Assembly: GCA_910577315.1 (NCBI GenBank)
Contig: CAJTME010000006.1
Span: 62,001 to 126,000, forward strand
From: an uncultured Muribaculaceae bacterium
GTDB lineage: Bacteria > Bacteroidota > Bacteroidia > Bacteroidales > Muribaculaceae
Direction of reading: 5' to 3'
Length of the DNA stretch: 64,000 bases
Shown piece after piece: positions 43,953-53,721 of this stretch; positions within the stretch are counted from its first letter, which is position 1, and every line of letters starts with the position of its first letter. The notes beneath the pieces were generated by a model. That model worked only from the letters and a program-made list of their open reading frames with translations. It made no database searches and was not told the DNA's origin. Made by a program: the position numbers and the translations under genes.

Positions 43953-45063
43953 TTGGCTTGTAGGCGTTGATGATTTCGGCTATTTCGGCGGCGTCGTCGG
44001 GCGACGTGCACGCCGATACCGGCAGGCTGACCACCTCGCGGGCTATTTTCTCGGAGATGGGGAGGCTGAGGCATGCGTAGTCGGCCATGCAGGGCTGGTG
44101 GTGGGGCGCGGTGGGGTAGTGGACGGCAGTCTGGACGCCGTTGTCGGCGAGGTACTGGCGGAATTCGTCGCGGTTGGCGACGCGCACCACATATTGATGC
44201 CACACCATGTCGCCATCGTCCGTGTAGAGGGGTTTGCCGACGGCAGGATTGGTGATGCGGGCCTCGTAAACGGCGGCGAGTGCCTTGCGGCGCGCGGTCT
44301 CGGCGGCCAGCATGGGAAGTTTGACTTTGAGCACCGCGGCCTGGATGGGGTCGAAGCGGCAGTTGAGGCCTTTGTAGATGTTGTGGTACTGGCGGTCGCT
44401 GCCATAATTGGCCAGGGCGCGGACGGTGGCGGCGAGTTCGGCGTCGTCGGTGGTGACAGCTCCGGCGTCGCCGAGCGCGCCGATATTCTTTGTGGGATAG
44501 AAGCTGAATCCGGCTGCGTCGCCGAGCGAGCCTGTGGGGCGTCCGGCCTTGTCGGTGGCGCCGATGGCCTGGGCGTTGTCCTCGATGATTTTCAGTCCGT
44601 AGGTGTGCGCCACGCGCTCCATCTCGGCGTCGTGGCAGGTGCGTCCGTAGAGGTGGACGGTTAGTATCGCGCGGGTGCGCGGTGTGACGGCGGCTTCGAT
44701 ACGCGATGTGTCGAGGTTGAGGGTGTCGGGGTTAGGTTCCACCAGCACGGGCACAAGTCCGTTGTCTGTGACGGCGAGGATTGAGGCGATGTAGGTGTTG
44801 GCCGGCACTATGACCTCGTCGCCGGGCTCCATTATGCCCAGTTCGATGTAGGCCCTGAAAATAAGGCGGAGGGCGTCGAGGCCGTTGCTTACGGCCACGG
44901 CATGCGCGGTGCCGGTGGCGTCGGCGAGCATTTTTTCGAACTCAGCCACTTCGGGGCCTCCGATATAGCAGCCGCTGCGCACCACCCGGGCGGTGGCTTC
45001 GGCAATAGCGTCCATTACGGGCGCGTTGACTTCGGCAAGGTCAAGGAATTTGTAGGTCTTCAT
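43945..45063 (-). CDS. fdtB: DegT/DnrJ/EryC1/StrS sugar aminotransferase (FdtB-like)
   Basis: A 372-residue PLP aminotransferase acting on nucleotide-linked keto-sugars. GGPEVAEFEKML, VVSNGLDALRLIFRA-like and IIEDNAQAIGA segments fit the family; the PLP lysine is in FSFYPTKNIGALGDAGA. The ATG at 45063 overlaps the stop of the cupin gene by four bases. With an FdtA-type isomerase directly upstream, the pair resembles fdtA-fdtB of dTDP-3-acetamido-3,6-dideoxy-galactose synthesis. No thymidylyl-transferase, dehydratase or acetyltransferase of that pathway is in the window, so the end product is inferred. Confidence 0.85.
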   Translation of the reverse strand: MKTYKFLDLAEVNAPVMDAIAEATARVVRSGCYIGGPEVAEFEKMLADATGTAHAVAVSNGLDALRLIFRAYIELGIMEPGDEVIVPANTYIASILAVTDNGLVPVLVEPNPDTLNLDTSRIEAAVTPRTRAILTVHLYGRTCHDAEMERVAHTYGLKIIEDNAQAIGATDKAGRPTGSLGDAAGFSFYPTKNIGALGDAGAVTTDDAELAATVRALANYGSDRQYHNIYKGLNCRFDPIQAAVLKVKLPMLAAETARRKALAAVYEARITNPAVGKPLYTDDGDMVWHQYVVRVANRDEFRQYLADNGVQTAVHYPTAPHHQPCMADYACLSLPISEKIAREVVSLPVSACTSPDDAAEIAEIINAYKPND

Positions 45064-45836
45064 TGCTTGTGTGCTGTGAGTTCTTTGAATCGGTCGTAAT
45101 CGCGCACGTAGTCTTCCTCGCTGTAACGTTCGGAGGTTAGGACCAGGCACACGGCGCCGCCCGAGAAGTTGTCGAGGGTGCGCCACAAGCCTGCGGGAAT
45201 ATACAGGGCCTGGTAGGGACGGTTGAGCGAGAAGCGGCGCGGGGCGCGGCATCCGTCGTCCAGAACGACGTCGAAACAGCCGGTGAGCGCCACAATCATT
45301 TCCTGGGCGCGGTGGTGGGAGTGGCCTCCGCGCGTGGCGTCGGCTGGCACGTCGTAGAGGTAGAAGACGCGGCGCACGTCGAATGGAATGCCTGGGTTTC
45401 CGTTCACCACCTCGGTGACCGAACCGTCGGCGTCGCGCCGGCGCGGAAGTTCCATCACGCGGCATTCGTCCACCGATGAAATGGCGTGTGAATCGGGCAT
45501 GTCGCCGCACTGACACGGCTCGGAGGCTCCATCCTCCCCGCCCAGTATCATCGCCACGGAATTGGTGGCGAAGTGTCCGAGCCGGGTCTCGGTGCCCGGG
45601 GCTATCGGCAGGCCGCGGTCGCTGCGGGTGAGGCGCACGTCGGCGGCATCGAAGCTGCCGCTCATCGCTACGAGCATCCGGGGCGACGGAACTGCCGGCA
45701 GACGGCGCACGCGGCCTGTCGGCACATCGTAAATCCACGATACCCTTCCGATTTCAAAAGGGCATGCTCCGCGCTCGCCGTGTTCGATGAACGACAGGTT
45801 GCCGCGCGGGTCTTCTATCTTTGGAAGCGCAATCAT
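45060..45836 (-). CDS. fdtA: FdtA/QdtA-type sugar 3,4-ketoisomerase, tandem cupin
   Basis: A 258-residue protein of two WxcM-like cupin domains. The C-terminal one (residues about 130-258) has YLYDVPADATRGGHSHHRAQEMIVAL and RPYQALYIPAGLW, with the histidines of active FdtA isomerases. The N-terminal one (about 1-110) starts with the family motif PKIEDPRGNLSFIE and WIYDVPTG, but the His motif is replaced by RVRRLPAVP, so it is probably inactive. The enzyme isomerises dTDP-4-keto-6-deoxyglucose for the aminotransferase behind it. A strong promoter ends only 4 bp before the ATG. Confidence 0.82.
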   Translation of the reverse strand: MIALPKIEDPRGNLSFIEHGERGACPFEIGRVSWIYDVPTGRVRRLPAVPSPRMLVAMSGSFDAADVRLTRSDRGLPIAPGTETRLGHFATNSVAMILGGEDGASEPCQCGDMPDSHAISSVDECRVMELPRRRDADGSVTEVVNGNPGIPFDVRRVFYLYDVPADATRGGHSHHRAQEMIVALTGCFDVVLDDGCRAPRRFSLNRPYQALYIPAGLWRTLDNFSGGAVCLVLTSERYSEEDYVRDYDRFKELTAHKQ

Positions 45837-45840
45837 GCAG

Positions 45841-45871
45841 CAAAGATAAGAAAAAAACGCCGTATGGCAAA
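45841..45871 (-). promoter_or_regulatory. strong promoter at the fdtA start (near-leaderless)
   Basis: Minus strand: TTTG (45868-45871), 19 bp, TATCTTTG (45841-45848), an ideal match. The -7 element ends 4 bp before the fdtA ATG, so the transcript would start at or next to the start codon. The promoter is inside the end of the vanZ gene region. Confidence 0.75.
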
Positions 45872-45883
45872 CAAAAAGTCCGC

Positions 45884-46294
45884 TCACCTGACGTTGCGGG
45901 CAAAAATGGCTTTTATGGCGGGGGGCGCGGCAAGGGCGGCGATGAGGCAGCCGGCCCAGCCGGCCCATACGTCGAGCAAATCGAAAGGCCGTCCTATCGG
46001 AAGAAAGCCCTGGACGGTCTCGTCCACCAGGCCGAAAGCCATGCCCATGACGGTGAAAGCGATGATGACGCGGCGAGTGAGCGGGCGCCGTCCGGGACAG
46101 GCCCTGTGGTAGTCGAACATGAGCGCCGATGCGAAGCCTCCCATCATCACGGCATGGATAAGTTTGTCGAGATGGGGAATCTTGGGCAGCTCCTCGGCGC
46201 CGACAGGGTCGGGGAGCCATGTGGCATAGATGATGACGGCCACGACAACCGCCGAGGGCCACCATTGCAGCAATTGATGGGCAACGCGGTTCAT
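45884..46294 (-). CDS. VanZ family membrane protein
   Basis: A 136-residue protein with four hydrophobic helices and the VanZ-like pattern HLDKLIHAVMMGGFASALMF, GLVDETVQGFLPIGRPFDLLD, WAGWAGCLIAAL. VanZ relatives occur in many bacteria; the original gives low-level teicoplanin resistance, but the general role is unclear. Its ATG overlaps the stop of the serine hydrolase gene (ATGA). Confidence 0.85.
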   Translation of the reverse strand: MNRVAHQLLQWWPSAVVVAVIIYATWLPDPVGAEELPKIPHLDKLIHAVMMGGFASALMFDYHRACPGRRPLTRRVIIAFTVMGMAFGLVDETVQGFLPIGRPFDLLDVWAGWAGCLIAALAAPPAIKAIFARNVR

Positions 46295-47388
46295 CTCAGT
46301 CCGAGGATTTCGTCAATCTGTGCCATGAGCAGGTCGCGCGAGCGGTCGTTGCGGTTCTCAAGGACGATGATTTTGATGTCTTGGACCGGATATTTGGCGA
46401 GGTAGGCCTGATAGCCGCCGTTGTCGCCGGTGTGGTAGACCTTGACGGGTTTTGAGGCCGGATGTTCGATGAATAATCCCAGGCCGTACCATGTGTCGGG
46501 GCGCCGCTGGTAGTCGCAGAACGGGCTGTCCGTCACGCTCACCGCCGGTGTATAGGCCTGCCGGAGCCATGCCGGGGCGACTATCCTGCCGTCGCGCAGG
46601 GCGTTTTCCCAGCGCAGCAGGTCGCGGGCGGTGGCATAGATGCCTCCATCGGGGCGCGTGGCATAGAAGGTCTCCTCACCGTAGTCATATTTGCGCCATT
46701 CCGTGCCGTCGGGGATGTAGCCGTGGGACTGGCCGGGGCCGGCGGCGTCGCGGTCGAAATAGTAGGTGGAATCCATGCGGGCGGCATCGAATATGTTGGC
46801 GCGCACGTAGTCGTAGAAATCCATGCCCGAGGTCTTTTCCACCACCTTGGCCAGCAGGATGAACGACGGATTGAGGTAATCGTAATACTCGCCGGGGCCG
46901 AAAGTGGGCGCCTTGACGGACGGGAGGTATTGGACGGACTGTTCCTCGTCGGCGTGGACACACCAGTCGCGGTTGTCGCGTGGCCTGGAATCGGGTATAC
47001 CCGAGGTGTGGCTTGCGAGATGACGCAGGGCGATGTCATGCCAGAAAGGCTGGGGATAGTCGAAAAAGTCGCTGACGGCCCTGTCGAGCAGTGGCACGGC
47101 GGCATTGTCCGCAGCGGCCTGTTGGAGCAGGGCCATTACGGTGAACTGTTTCGATATGGACGCGATGCAGAACCGTGTGGCGGGGCCGACGGGTTGGTTC
47201 GCGGCCATGTCGGCGATGCCGAAATAGCGTTCGTAGAGAATTGAATCGCCTTTGGCGATAAGGACGGCAGCCCCGGGTTCGGTCGGGTCGGGATAGCGGG
47301 CCTCGAGTATGGAGTCGAGGCGCGAAAAGTCTGTCGCTGAGGCAATCATGGGCAGAATGGCGAGTACGAGTGTCAGGATGCGCTGCAT
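46291..47388 (-). CDS. serine hydrolase, beta-lactamase/transpeptidase-like (class C fold)
   Basis: A 365-residue exported protein; MQRILTLVLAILPMIASA is the signal peptide. The catalytic SxxK is SISK (in FCIASISKQFT), the second motif is Y-L-N in YDYLNPSFILL, and the third is HTGDNGGYQAY (HxG replacing KTG). This is the esterase/peptidase branch of class C-like proteins, not a typical beta-lactamase. An upstream ATG six codons earlier was rejected since it precedes the signal peptide. Substrate is unknown. Confidence 0.87.
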   Translation of the reverse strand: MQRILTLVLAILPMIASATDFSRLDSILEARYPDPTEPGAAVLIAKGDSILYERYFGIADMAANQPVGPATRFCIASISKQFTVMALLQQAAADNAAVPLLDRAVSDFFDYPQPFWHDIALRHLASHTSGIPDSRPRDNRDWCVHADEEQSVQYLPSVKAPTFGPGEYYDYLNPSFILLAKVVEKTSGMDFYDYVRANIFDAARMDSTYYFDRDAAGPGQSHGYIPDGTEWRKYDYGEETFYATRPDGGIYATARDLLRWENALRDGRIVAPAWLRQAYTPAVSVTDSPFCDYQRRPDTWYGLGLFIEHPASKPVKVYHTGDNGGYQAYLAKYPVQDIKIIVLENRNDRSRDLLMAQIDEILGLR

Positions 47389-47415
47389 GTTTGTCTGTTT
47401 GAACAAGCCCTAAGC

Positions 47416-47456
47416 AAAAGGACAGAAGGGCAAATGGAAAAATGCCTTCTGTCCTT
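47416..47456 (-). terminator. terminator of the asnS operon
   Basis: AAGGACAGAAGGGCA (47418-47432) pairs with TGCCTTCTGTCCTT (47443-47456) with one bulged G. On the minus strand the stem is followed by TTTTGCTT. It lies between asnS and the serine hydrolase gene. Confidence 0.75.
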
Positions 47457-47477
47457 CTGGATTTCAGGAACTGTATG

Positions 47478-48869
47478 TTAGAATTCGCAGTTCTTCGGAG
47501 TGCGGGGGAAGGGAATCACGTCGCGGATGTTGGTCATGCCGGTGCAGAAAAGCAGCAGGCGCTCGAAGCCGAGACCGAAACCCGAGTGGGGAACGGTGCC
47601 GAAGCGGCGTGTGTCGAGATACCACCACATGTCCTTCATTGGGATACCGAGTTCTTCGATGCGGGCCTGGAGCTTGTCGAAATCGGCCTCGCGTTCCGAA
47701 CCGCCGATAACTTCGCCGATCTGCGGGAAAAGGATGTCCATGGCGCGGACGGTGCGGCCATCCTCGTTCTGCTTCATGTAGAAGGCCTTGATTTCCTTGG
47801 GATAGTCGGTGAGGATGACGGGTTTCTTGAAGTGCTTTTCGACCAGATAGCGTTCGTGTTCGCTCTGGAGGTCGATGCCCCACGATACGGGGAACTCGAA
47901 CTTGTGGCCCGACTTCTCGAGAATCTCGACGCCCTCGGTGTAGGTGAGGCGGACGAAGTCGTTGTGGAGCACGAATTCGAGGCGCGGGATGAGCTCCTTG
48001 TCATAGTGCTCGGCGAGGAACTCGATGTCGTCGCGACAGTTGTCGAGGACATAGCGGATGCAGTATTTTACAAATTCCTCGGCCAGGTCCATGTTGTCGG
48101 TGATGTCATAGAAGGCCATTTCGGGCTCAATCATCCAGAATTCCGACAGGTGGCGCTGGGTGTTGGAGTTTTCGGCGCGGAAGGTGGGGCCGAAGGTGTA
48201 TATCTCGCCGATTGAGGTGGCGCCGAGTTCGCCTTCGAGCTGTCCCGACACGGTGAGTGCGGTGGGCTTGCCGAAGAAGTCCTGGGTGTAGTCAACGGCT
48301 CCCTGTTCGTTGCGGGGAAGGTCGTTGAGGGGCAGGGTGGTCACCTGGAACATTGCGCCGGCACCCTCGCAGTCGCTCGATGTGATGAGCGGGGTGTGAA
48401 GGTAGTAGAAACCCTTTTCGTTGAAGAATTTGTGGACGGCGAAGGCCAGGGCTGAACGCACGCGGAGAATCGCGCCGAACGTGTTGGTGCGGGGACGCAG
48501 GTGGGCTTTCTCGCGCAGGAATTCAAGGGTGTGGCCTTTTTTCTGGAGGGGATAGGTCTCGGGGTCGGCGGTGCCGTACACCTCGAGGGTGTCGGCCTGT
48601 ACCTCGCAGGTCTGTCCTTTGCCCATCGACTCGACGAGCTTTCCGGTTACGTGAATCGAGGCGCCGGTGGTGATGGGCTTGAGGTCTTCGTCAGAGAACT
48701 TGTTCATGTCGAAGACAATCTGCAGGTTCTTGACCGTCGAGCCATCGTTGAGGGCCACGAACTGCACGTATTTGTTGCCACGGCGGGTGCGCACCCAACC
48801 CTTGACATCGACGTCGGTGCCGATGGCTTCGGGCGAGGTGAGCAGCTTGGCTATTTTGGTTCTTTTCAT
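47478..48869 (-). CDS. asnS: asparaginyl-tRNA synthetase
   Basis: A 463-residue class IIb synthetase. The N-terminal OB-fold anticodon-binding domain (GTDVDVKGWVRTRRGNKYV) is followed by the catalytic core with motif 2 (PTFRAENSNTQRHLSEFWMIE split: FRAENSNTQRHLSEFWM) and motif 3 (GFGLGFERLLLF). The C-terminal IRDVIPFPRTPKNCEF is typical of AsnS rather than AspS. It lies 21 bp after the pseudouridine synthase gene and shares its transcript; a hairpin terminator follows. Confidence 0.97.
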   Translation of the reverse strand: MKRTKIAKLLTSPEAIGTDVDVKGWVRTRRGNKYVQFVALNDGSTVKNLQIVFDMNKFSDEDLKPITTGASIHVTGKLVESMGKGQTCEVQADTLEVYGTADPETYPLQKKGHTLEFLREKAHLRPRTNTFGAILRVRSALAFAVHKFFNEKGFYYLHTPLITSSDCEGAGAMFQVTTLPLNDLPRNEQGAVDYTQDFFGKPTALTVSGQLEGELGATSIGEIYTFGPTFRAENSNTQRHLSEFWMIEPEMAFYDITDNMDLAEEFVKYCIRYVLDNCRDDIEFLAEHYDKELIPRLEFVLHNDFVRLTYTEGVEILEKSGHKFEFPVSWGIDLQSEHERYLVEKHFKKPVILTDYPKEIKAFYMKQNEDGRTVRAMDILFPQIGEVIGGSEREADFDKLQARIEELGIPMKDMWWYLDTRRFGTVPHSGFGLGFERLLLFCTGMTNIRDVIPFPRTPKNCEF

Positions 48870-48890
48870 ATTGTTATGTGATACGGTTTT

Positions 48891-50381
48891 TTACTCGAAG
48901 GCACCCATTTTGAGGAGGTTGACCTCTTCCTGGGTGAGGTAGCGCCAGCGGCCGCGGGGGAGGTTCTTCTTGGTGAGGCCGGCGAAGTAAACGCGGTCGA
49001 GCTTGGTTACGTGGTAGCCGAGGCTCTCGAAGATGCGGCGCACGATGCGGTTGCGTCCCGAGTGGATTTCGATGCCGGCCTGGTTGCGGTCGGTCTCGGT
49101 GGCGTATGAAATGGCGTCGGCGTGGATGGGTCCGTCTTCAAGCTCGATGCCGTCGGCGATGCGCTGCATGTCTTCTTCGGCGATGTCGCGGTCGCACCAT
49201 ACGTGATAGATTTTTTTCTTCACATATTTGGGGTGGGTGAGCTTGGATGCGAGGTCGCCGTCGTTGGTGAGCAGGAGCACGCCGGTGGTGTTGCGGTCGA
49301 GGCGTCCTACGGGATAGATGCGTTCGGTGCAGGCACCCTTGACGAGGTCCATGACGGTGGTGCGGTCCTGGGGGTCTTCCGAGGTGGTGACGCAGTCTTT
49401 AGGTTTGTTGAGGAGGATGTAGCACTTCGATTCCAGTGCAATTACCTTTTCATCGTATTCAACGACGTCCGAGTGCGAAATCTTGGTGCCGAGTTCGGTG
49501 ACGACCTTGCCGTTTACCTTGACAAGACCCTGCTGGATGAACTCGTCGGCCTCGCGGCGCGAGCATATGCCGGCGTTGCTCATGAACTTGTTGAGACGGA
49601 TCTGTTCGTTGGGATCGGGAATCGGCATTTCATATTCGATGCGCTTGGGACGGGGAGTGAAGCTCTTTCCGCGGCCGGGGAACATGCCCTGGCCCTGCTG
49701 CATGCGTCCGCGCTGCTGATAGCCGCCCTGACGTTTCTGATAGCCACCCTGACCCTGGGGACGCTGCTGGTATCCACCCTGCTGGCGGGGCTGATAACCG
49801 CCCTGCTGACGGGGCTGGTAGCCACCTTCGCGGCGCTGATAGCCTCCCTGGCCCTGGGGACGCTGCTGGTAGCCACCCTCACGGCGCTGATAACCGCCCT
49901 GGCCTTGCTGACGGGGCTGATAGCCACCCTGCTGGCCGGGAGTGCGCTGCTGATAGCCGCCGGGACGTTTCTGATAACCGCCCTGGCCTTGCTGACGGGG
50001 CTGGTAGCCACCCTGCTGGCGGGGCTGATAACCGCCTTCGCGGCGCTGGTAACCGCCCTGGCGGGGCTGATAGCCGCCTTGATTTTCTGAGGAAGAACCT
50101 TCGGCCGAGTCGGTTTTGGGTTCGGAATTATATTCACCATAGGTGCGGCGGGGCTGATAGCCGCCCTGGCGGGGTTGGTAGCCGCCTTGACGGGGCTGGT
50201 AAGGACGTGGTTGGTAGGTGCGGCGGCCTTCTCCTTCTTCGGTCGATTCGCCGTCGCGGCGTGGGTATGAGACGCGCTCGAAGTGGGCACGTTCCGAACT
50301 TTCGGGAGCAGCCGGAGTAGCGCTGCCGATGCGGGGGCGTTTAGCCTTCTTTTCGCCGCCGGGGGTATTGGTGCTGTCCAT
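48891..50381 (-). CDS. RluB-like 23S rRNA pseudouridine synthase with long GGYQPRQ-repeat N-terminus
   Basis: A 496-residue protein. Residues about 250-300 are an S4 RNA-binding domain (RLNKFMSNAGICSRREADEF), followed by the RsuA/RluB-type catalytic domain with the Asp in VGRLDRNTTGVLLLTNDGD. The N-terminal 230 residues are low complexity, built from about two dozen GGYQ(P/Q/R)R(Q/E) units. The family is usually about 240-290 residues, so the repeat arm nearly doubles it. Gly, Gln, Tyr and Arg-rich arms often bind RNA and may form condensates. It is translated upstream of asnS. Confidence 0.9.
   Translation of the reverse strand: MDSTNTPGGEKKAKRPRIGSATPAAPESSERAHFERVSYPRRDGESTEEGEGRRTYQPRPYQPRQGGYQPRQGGYQPRRTYGEYNSEPKTDSAEGSSSENQGGYQPRQGGYQRREGGYQPRQQGGYQPRQQGQGGYQKRPGGYQQRTPGQQGGYQPRQQGQGGYQRREGGYQQRPQGQGGYQRREGGYQPRQQGGYQPRQQGGYQQRPQGQGGYQKRQGGYQQRGRMQQGQGMFPGRGKSFTPRPKRIEYEMPIPDPNEQIRLNKFMSNAGICSRREADEFIQQGLVKVNGKVVTELGTKISHSDVVEYDEKVIALESKCYILLNKPKDCVTTSEDPQDRTTVMDLVKGACTERIYPVGRLDRNTTGVLLLTNDGDLASKLTHPKYVKKKIYHVWCDRDIAEEDMQRIADGIELEDGPIHADAISYATETDRNQAGIEIHSGRNRIVRRIFESLGYHVTKLDRVYFAGLTKKNLPRGRWRYLTQEEVNLLKMGAFE
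49690..50240 (-). repeat. tandem coding repeat (GGYQPRQ units)
   Basis: The DNA encoding the N-terminal arm of the pseudouridine synthase consists of degenerate 21-24-bp tandem units such as GGCTATCAGCCCCGCCAG, interrupted by one unrelated stretch near 50080-50140. Such repeats may change in number by recombination. Confidence 0.85.
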
Positions 50382-50551
50382 AATTTCTAAGTGTTTTGTC
50401 GGTTGGTCGATAATTAATTGAGTGGGGTAATGCCTCTCGGCAATGGTAGTTTAGCGTTGTTTGATATAGTTGAAAGTAATGTTGCAGTTTAGCTATGGTG
50501 TTGTAAAATTAACTATTGGAGCGCTTAAGCTTGGATGAAACTTTAACGCTG

Positions 50552-50559
50552 CAAAGATA
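50552..50559 (-). promoter_or_regulatory. -7 element upstream of the pseudouridine synthase gene
   Basis: TATCTTTG on the minus strand, 170 bp before the ATG at 50381; no -33 match at the usual distance. The region 50382-50551 has no ORF and no strong structure I could see, so a long leader is possible. Confidence 0.4.
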
Positions 50560-50591
50560 ACAAAAATACTTGAATAAAGGATGAAACGTCG

Positions 50592-50640
50592 AAAAAAATA
50601 ATTGACGCCATTTTGCTGTCGTGCCGCAAAATGGCGTCAA
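50592..50640 (-). terminator. rho-independent terminator of ruvX-def-ettA
   Basis: A perfect 15-bp stem (50602-50616 with 50626-50640) with a nine-base loop. On the minus strand it is followed by AATTA and T7. It is 35 bp past the ettA stop. Confidence 0.9.
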
Positions 50641-50674
50641 AGCGGTTAATCGCGCTGATATATAGTGCGGTAGG

Positions 50675-52338
<1,664 letters not shown>

Positions 52339-52360
<22 letters not shown>

Positions 52361-52962
52361 GTTGTGTTGCAGGTGGTTGTGTTGTGTGGGGTGTGTACGT
52401 TATCTTTTTTAGGAGCGTAGCGCACGGCGTAGTCGCAGCGCACCTTGCCGGTCACGATGTTGTTGAGCTTCGCCTTGATAAGCTGTTTGCGGATGGGGGA
52501 GATGTGGTCGATGTAGACTTTGCCCTCGAGGTGGTCGTACTCGTGCTGGATGATGCGGGCGAGGAAGCCTGTGAACACCTCGTCGTGGGGCTGGAACTTC
52601 TCGTCGACCCAGCGCAGGCGGATGTTCTCGGTGCGCTTGACGTTCTCCGAGATTCCCGGGAGGCTCAGGCAGCCCTCGCCGCGGGTGACGGCCTCGCCGT
52701 CGAGCACCTCGAGGTGGGCGTTGATGAGGGTGAGCTTGACGCCGTCGAGTTCGGGGAATGACTCGGCCAGAGGGGATGCGTCGATTACCACGATGCGGTC
52801 GTTGCGGCCAATCTGGGGGGCTGCCAGGCCCACGCCGTCAGAGGCATACATGGTTTCGTACATGTTGGCCAGCAGCTCGTCCAGCCCGGGATAGTCGGGG
52901 GTGATGTCTTCCGAGACGTTGCGGAGCACGGGGTGGCCGTAGAGATATATCGGTAGTTTCAT
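52339..52962 (-). CDS. def: peptide deformylase, C-terminally extended
   Basis: A 207-residue deformylase that removes formyl groups from nascent N-termini. All three motifs are intact: GVGLAAPQIG, EGCLSLPG (Cys ligand) and QHEYDHLEG (two His ligands and Glu). Family members usually end near the VRYAPKK position (about residue 186); here the frame runs 21 residues further as a Thr/Asn-rich tail, into the ettA start. It lies 22 bp after ruvX. Confidence 0.95.
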
Positions 52963-52984
52963 ATATGTATATGTTGTTTTGTTT

Positions 52985-53404
52985 TCAGTTGTTGAACCGG
53001 CTTTGCAGGTAGTCGTTGAGCAGGATTGTAGCCGAAATCTCGTCGACGATGGCCTTGTCGCGCCTGTCCATTTTCTTCATTCCGCCGTCAATCATGGCCC
53101 GGTGGGCGATGGCCGAGGTGAAGCGTTCGTCGAAAAACACCACTTCGGTCGGGGCGATTTCCTTTTTCAGGCGATTGATGGCCGGGGTGAGGTAGCGCAT
53201 CGATTCAGAAGGCTCGCCGCGCAGGGTGGTGGGCAGTCCCACGACGATGCGGTCGACGGGTTCTTTCGACAGGTAGTCCTTCACAAACTGGATCAGCGTG
53301 GCCGTCGGCACGGTCGTGAGGCCGTTGGCCACTATGCGCAGGGGGTCGGTCACGGCGATGCCGCAACGTCTGCGCCCGAAGTCGATTGATAGCAGTCGTC
53401 CCAT
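52985..53404 (-). CDS. ruvX: Holliday junction resolvase-like protein RuvX (YqgF)
   Basis: A 139-residue RNase H-fold protein with LLSIDFGRRRCGIAVTD (first catalytic Asp), GLPTTLRGEPSE, and VVFFDERFTSAIAHR. YqgF is involved in 16S rRNA 5' maturation in E. coli and was first proposed as a Holliday resolvase. It is the first gene of the ruvX-def-ettA run; a -7 box (TAACTTTG, minus strand, 53423-53430) sits 19 bp before the ATG. Confidence 0.93.
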   Translation of the reverse strand: MGRLLSIDFGRRRCGIAVTDPLRIVANGLTTVPTATLIQFVKDYLSKEPVDRIVVGLPTTLRGEPSESMRYLTPAINRLKKEIAPTEVVFFDERFTSAIAHRAMIDGGMKKMDRRDKAIVDEISATILLNDYLQSRFNN

Positions 53405-53422
53405 TGGATACTTTTTTCACTG

Positions 53423-53430
53423 CAAAGTTA
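53423..53430 (-). promoter_or_regulatory. -7 element before ruvX
   Basis: TAACTTTG on the minus strand, 19 bp before the ATG; no -33 box at 19-21 bp was found. Confidence 0.45.
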
Positions 53431-53471
53431 CGAGATTTCCGTCAATTAGCGAAGCGCAAAAGCGCAGGCAC

Positions 53472-53535
53472 AAAAAAAATTATCCGTCATCCCGACGAAT
53501 AATCTTCTTACCTTAAATCTAATACCATGAAAAAC
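53472..53535 (-). ncRNA. candidate small RNA (about 64 nt) with its own promoter and terminator
   Basis: In the 317-bp gap between ruvX (-) and the nnr gene (+), a minus-strand -7 box TAACTTTG (53541-53548), with a weak TTG at 53566-53568 (17-bp spacing), precedes a stretch that ends in a hairpin (ATTATTCGTC 53494-53503 with GACGGATAAT 53479-53488, one mismatch) and T8. The unpaired part holds TTAGATTTAAGGTAAGAAG. No open frame covers it. I have the impression that similar short transcripts recur in other Bacteroidales but cannot name one. Confidence 0.55.
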
Positions 53536-53540
53536 TGATG

Positions 53541-53568
53541 CAAAGTTAGAGTTTTTTATGCTTTACAA
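53541..53568 (-). promoter_or_regulatory. promoter of the candidate small RNA
   Basis: Minus strand: TTG (53566-53568), 17 bp, TAACTTTG (53541-53548). The spacing is 2 bp shorter than consensus. Confidence 0.5.
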
Positions 53569-53673
53569 CATAATTTTCTGGCAAGAAAATGCTTTGAATT
53601 AACACTAATTAACATTATGAGCCTCTTTTGCAAATTTAAACGCGCGCATGACATTATTTATTTTTATTTTTCG

Positions 53674-53681
53674 TAATTTTG
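53674..53681 (+). promoter_or_regulatory. -7 element before the nnr gene
   Basis: TAATTTTG, ending 40 bp before the ATG at 53722. It places transcription start near 53688, after the in-frame ATG at 53686, and so supports the later start. Confidence 0.5.
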
Positions 53682-53721
53682 CGCGTTGAATGCGTTTTGC
53701 AATTTTGCAACGATTATCCAA

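Noticed and set aside
45064..45738. N-terminal extension of the fdtB aminotransferase
   Set aside because: It is fdtA read in another frame; fdtB starts at 45063.
46291..47388. Beta-lactamase resistance gene
   Set aside because: SxxK and YxN are present, but HTG replaces KTG and the sequence fits the general serine hydrolase branch.
49122..50090. Hydrophobic repeat-like open frame on + opposite the pseudouridine synthase
   Set aside because: Leu/Ala-rich appearance is only the reverse reading of the GGYQPRQ repeats.
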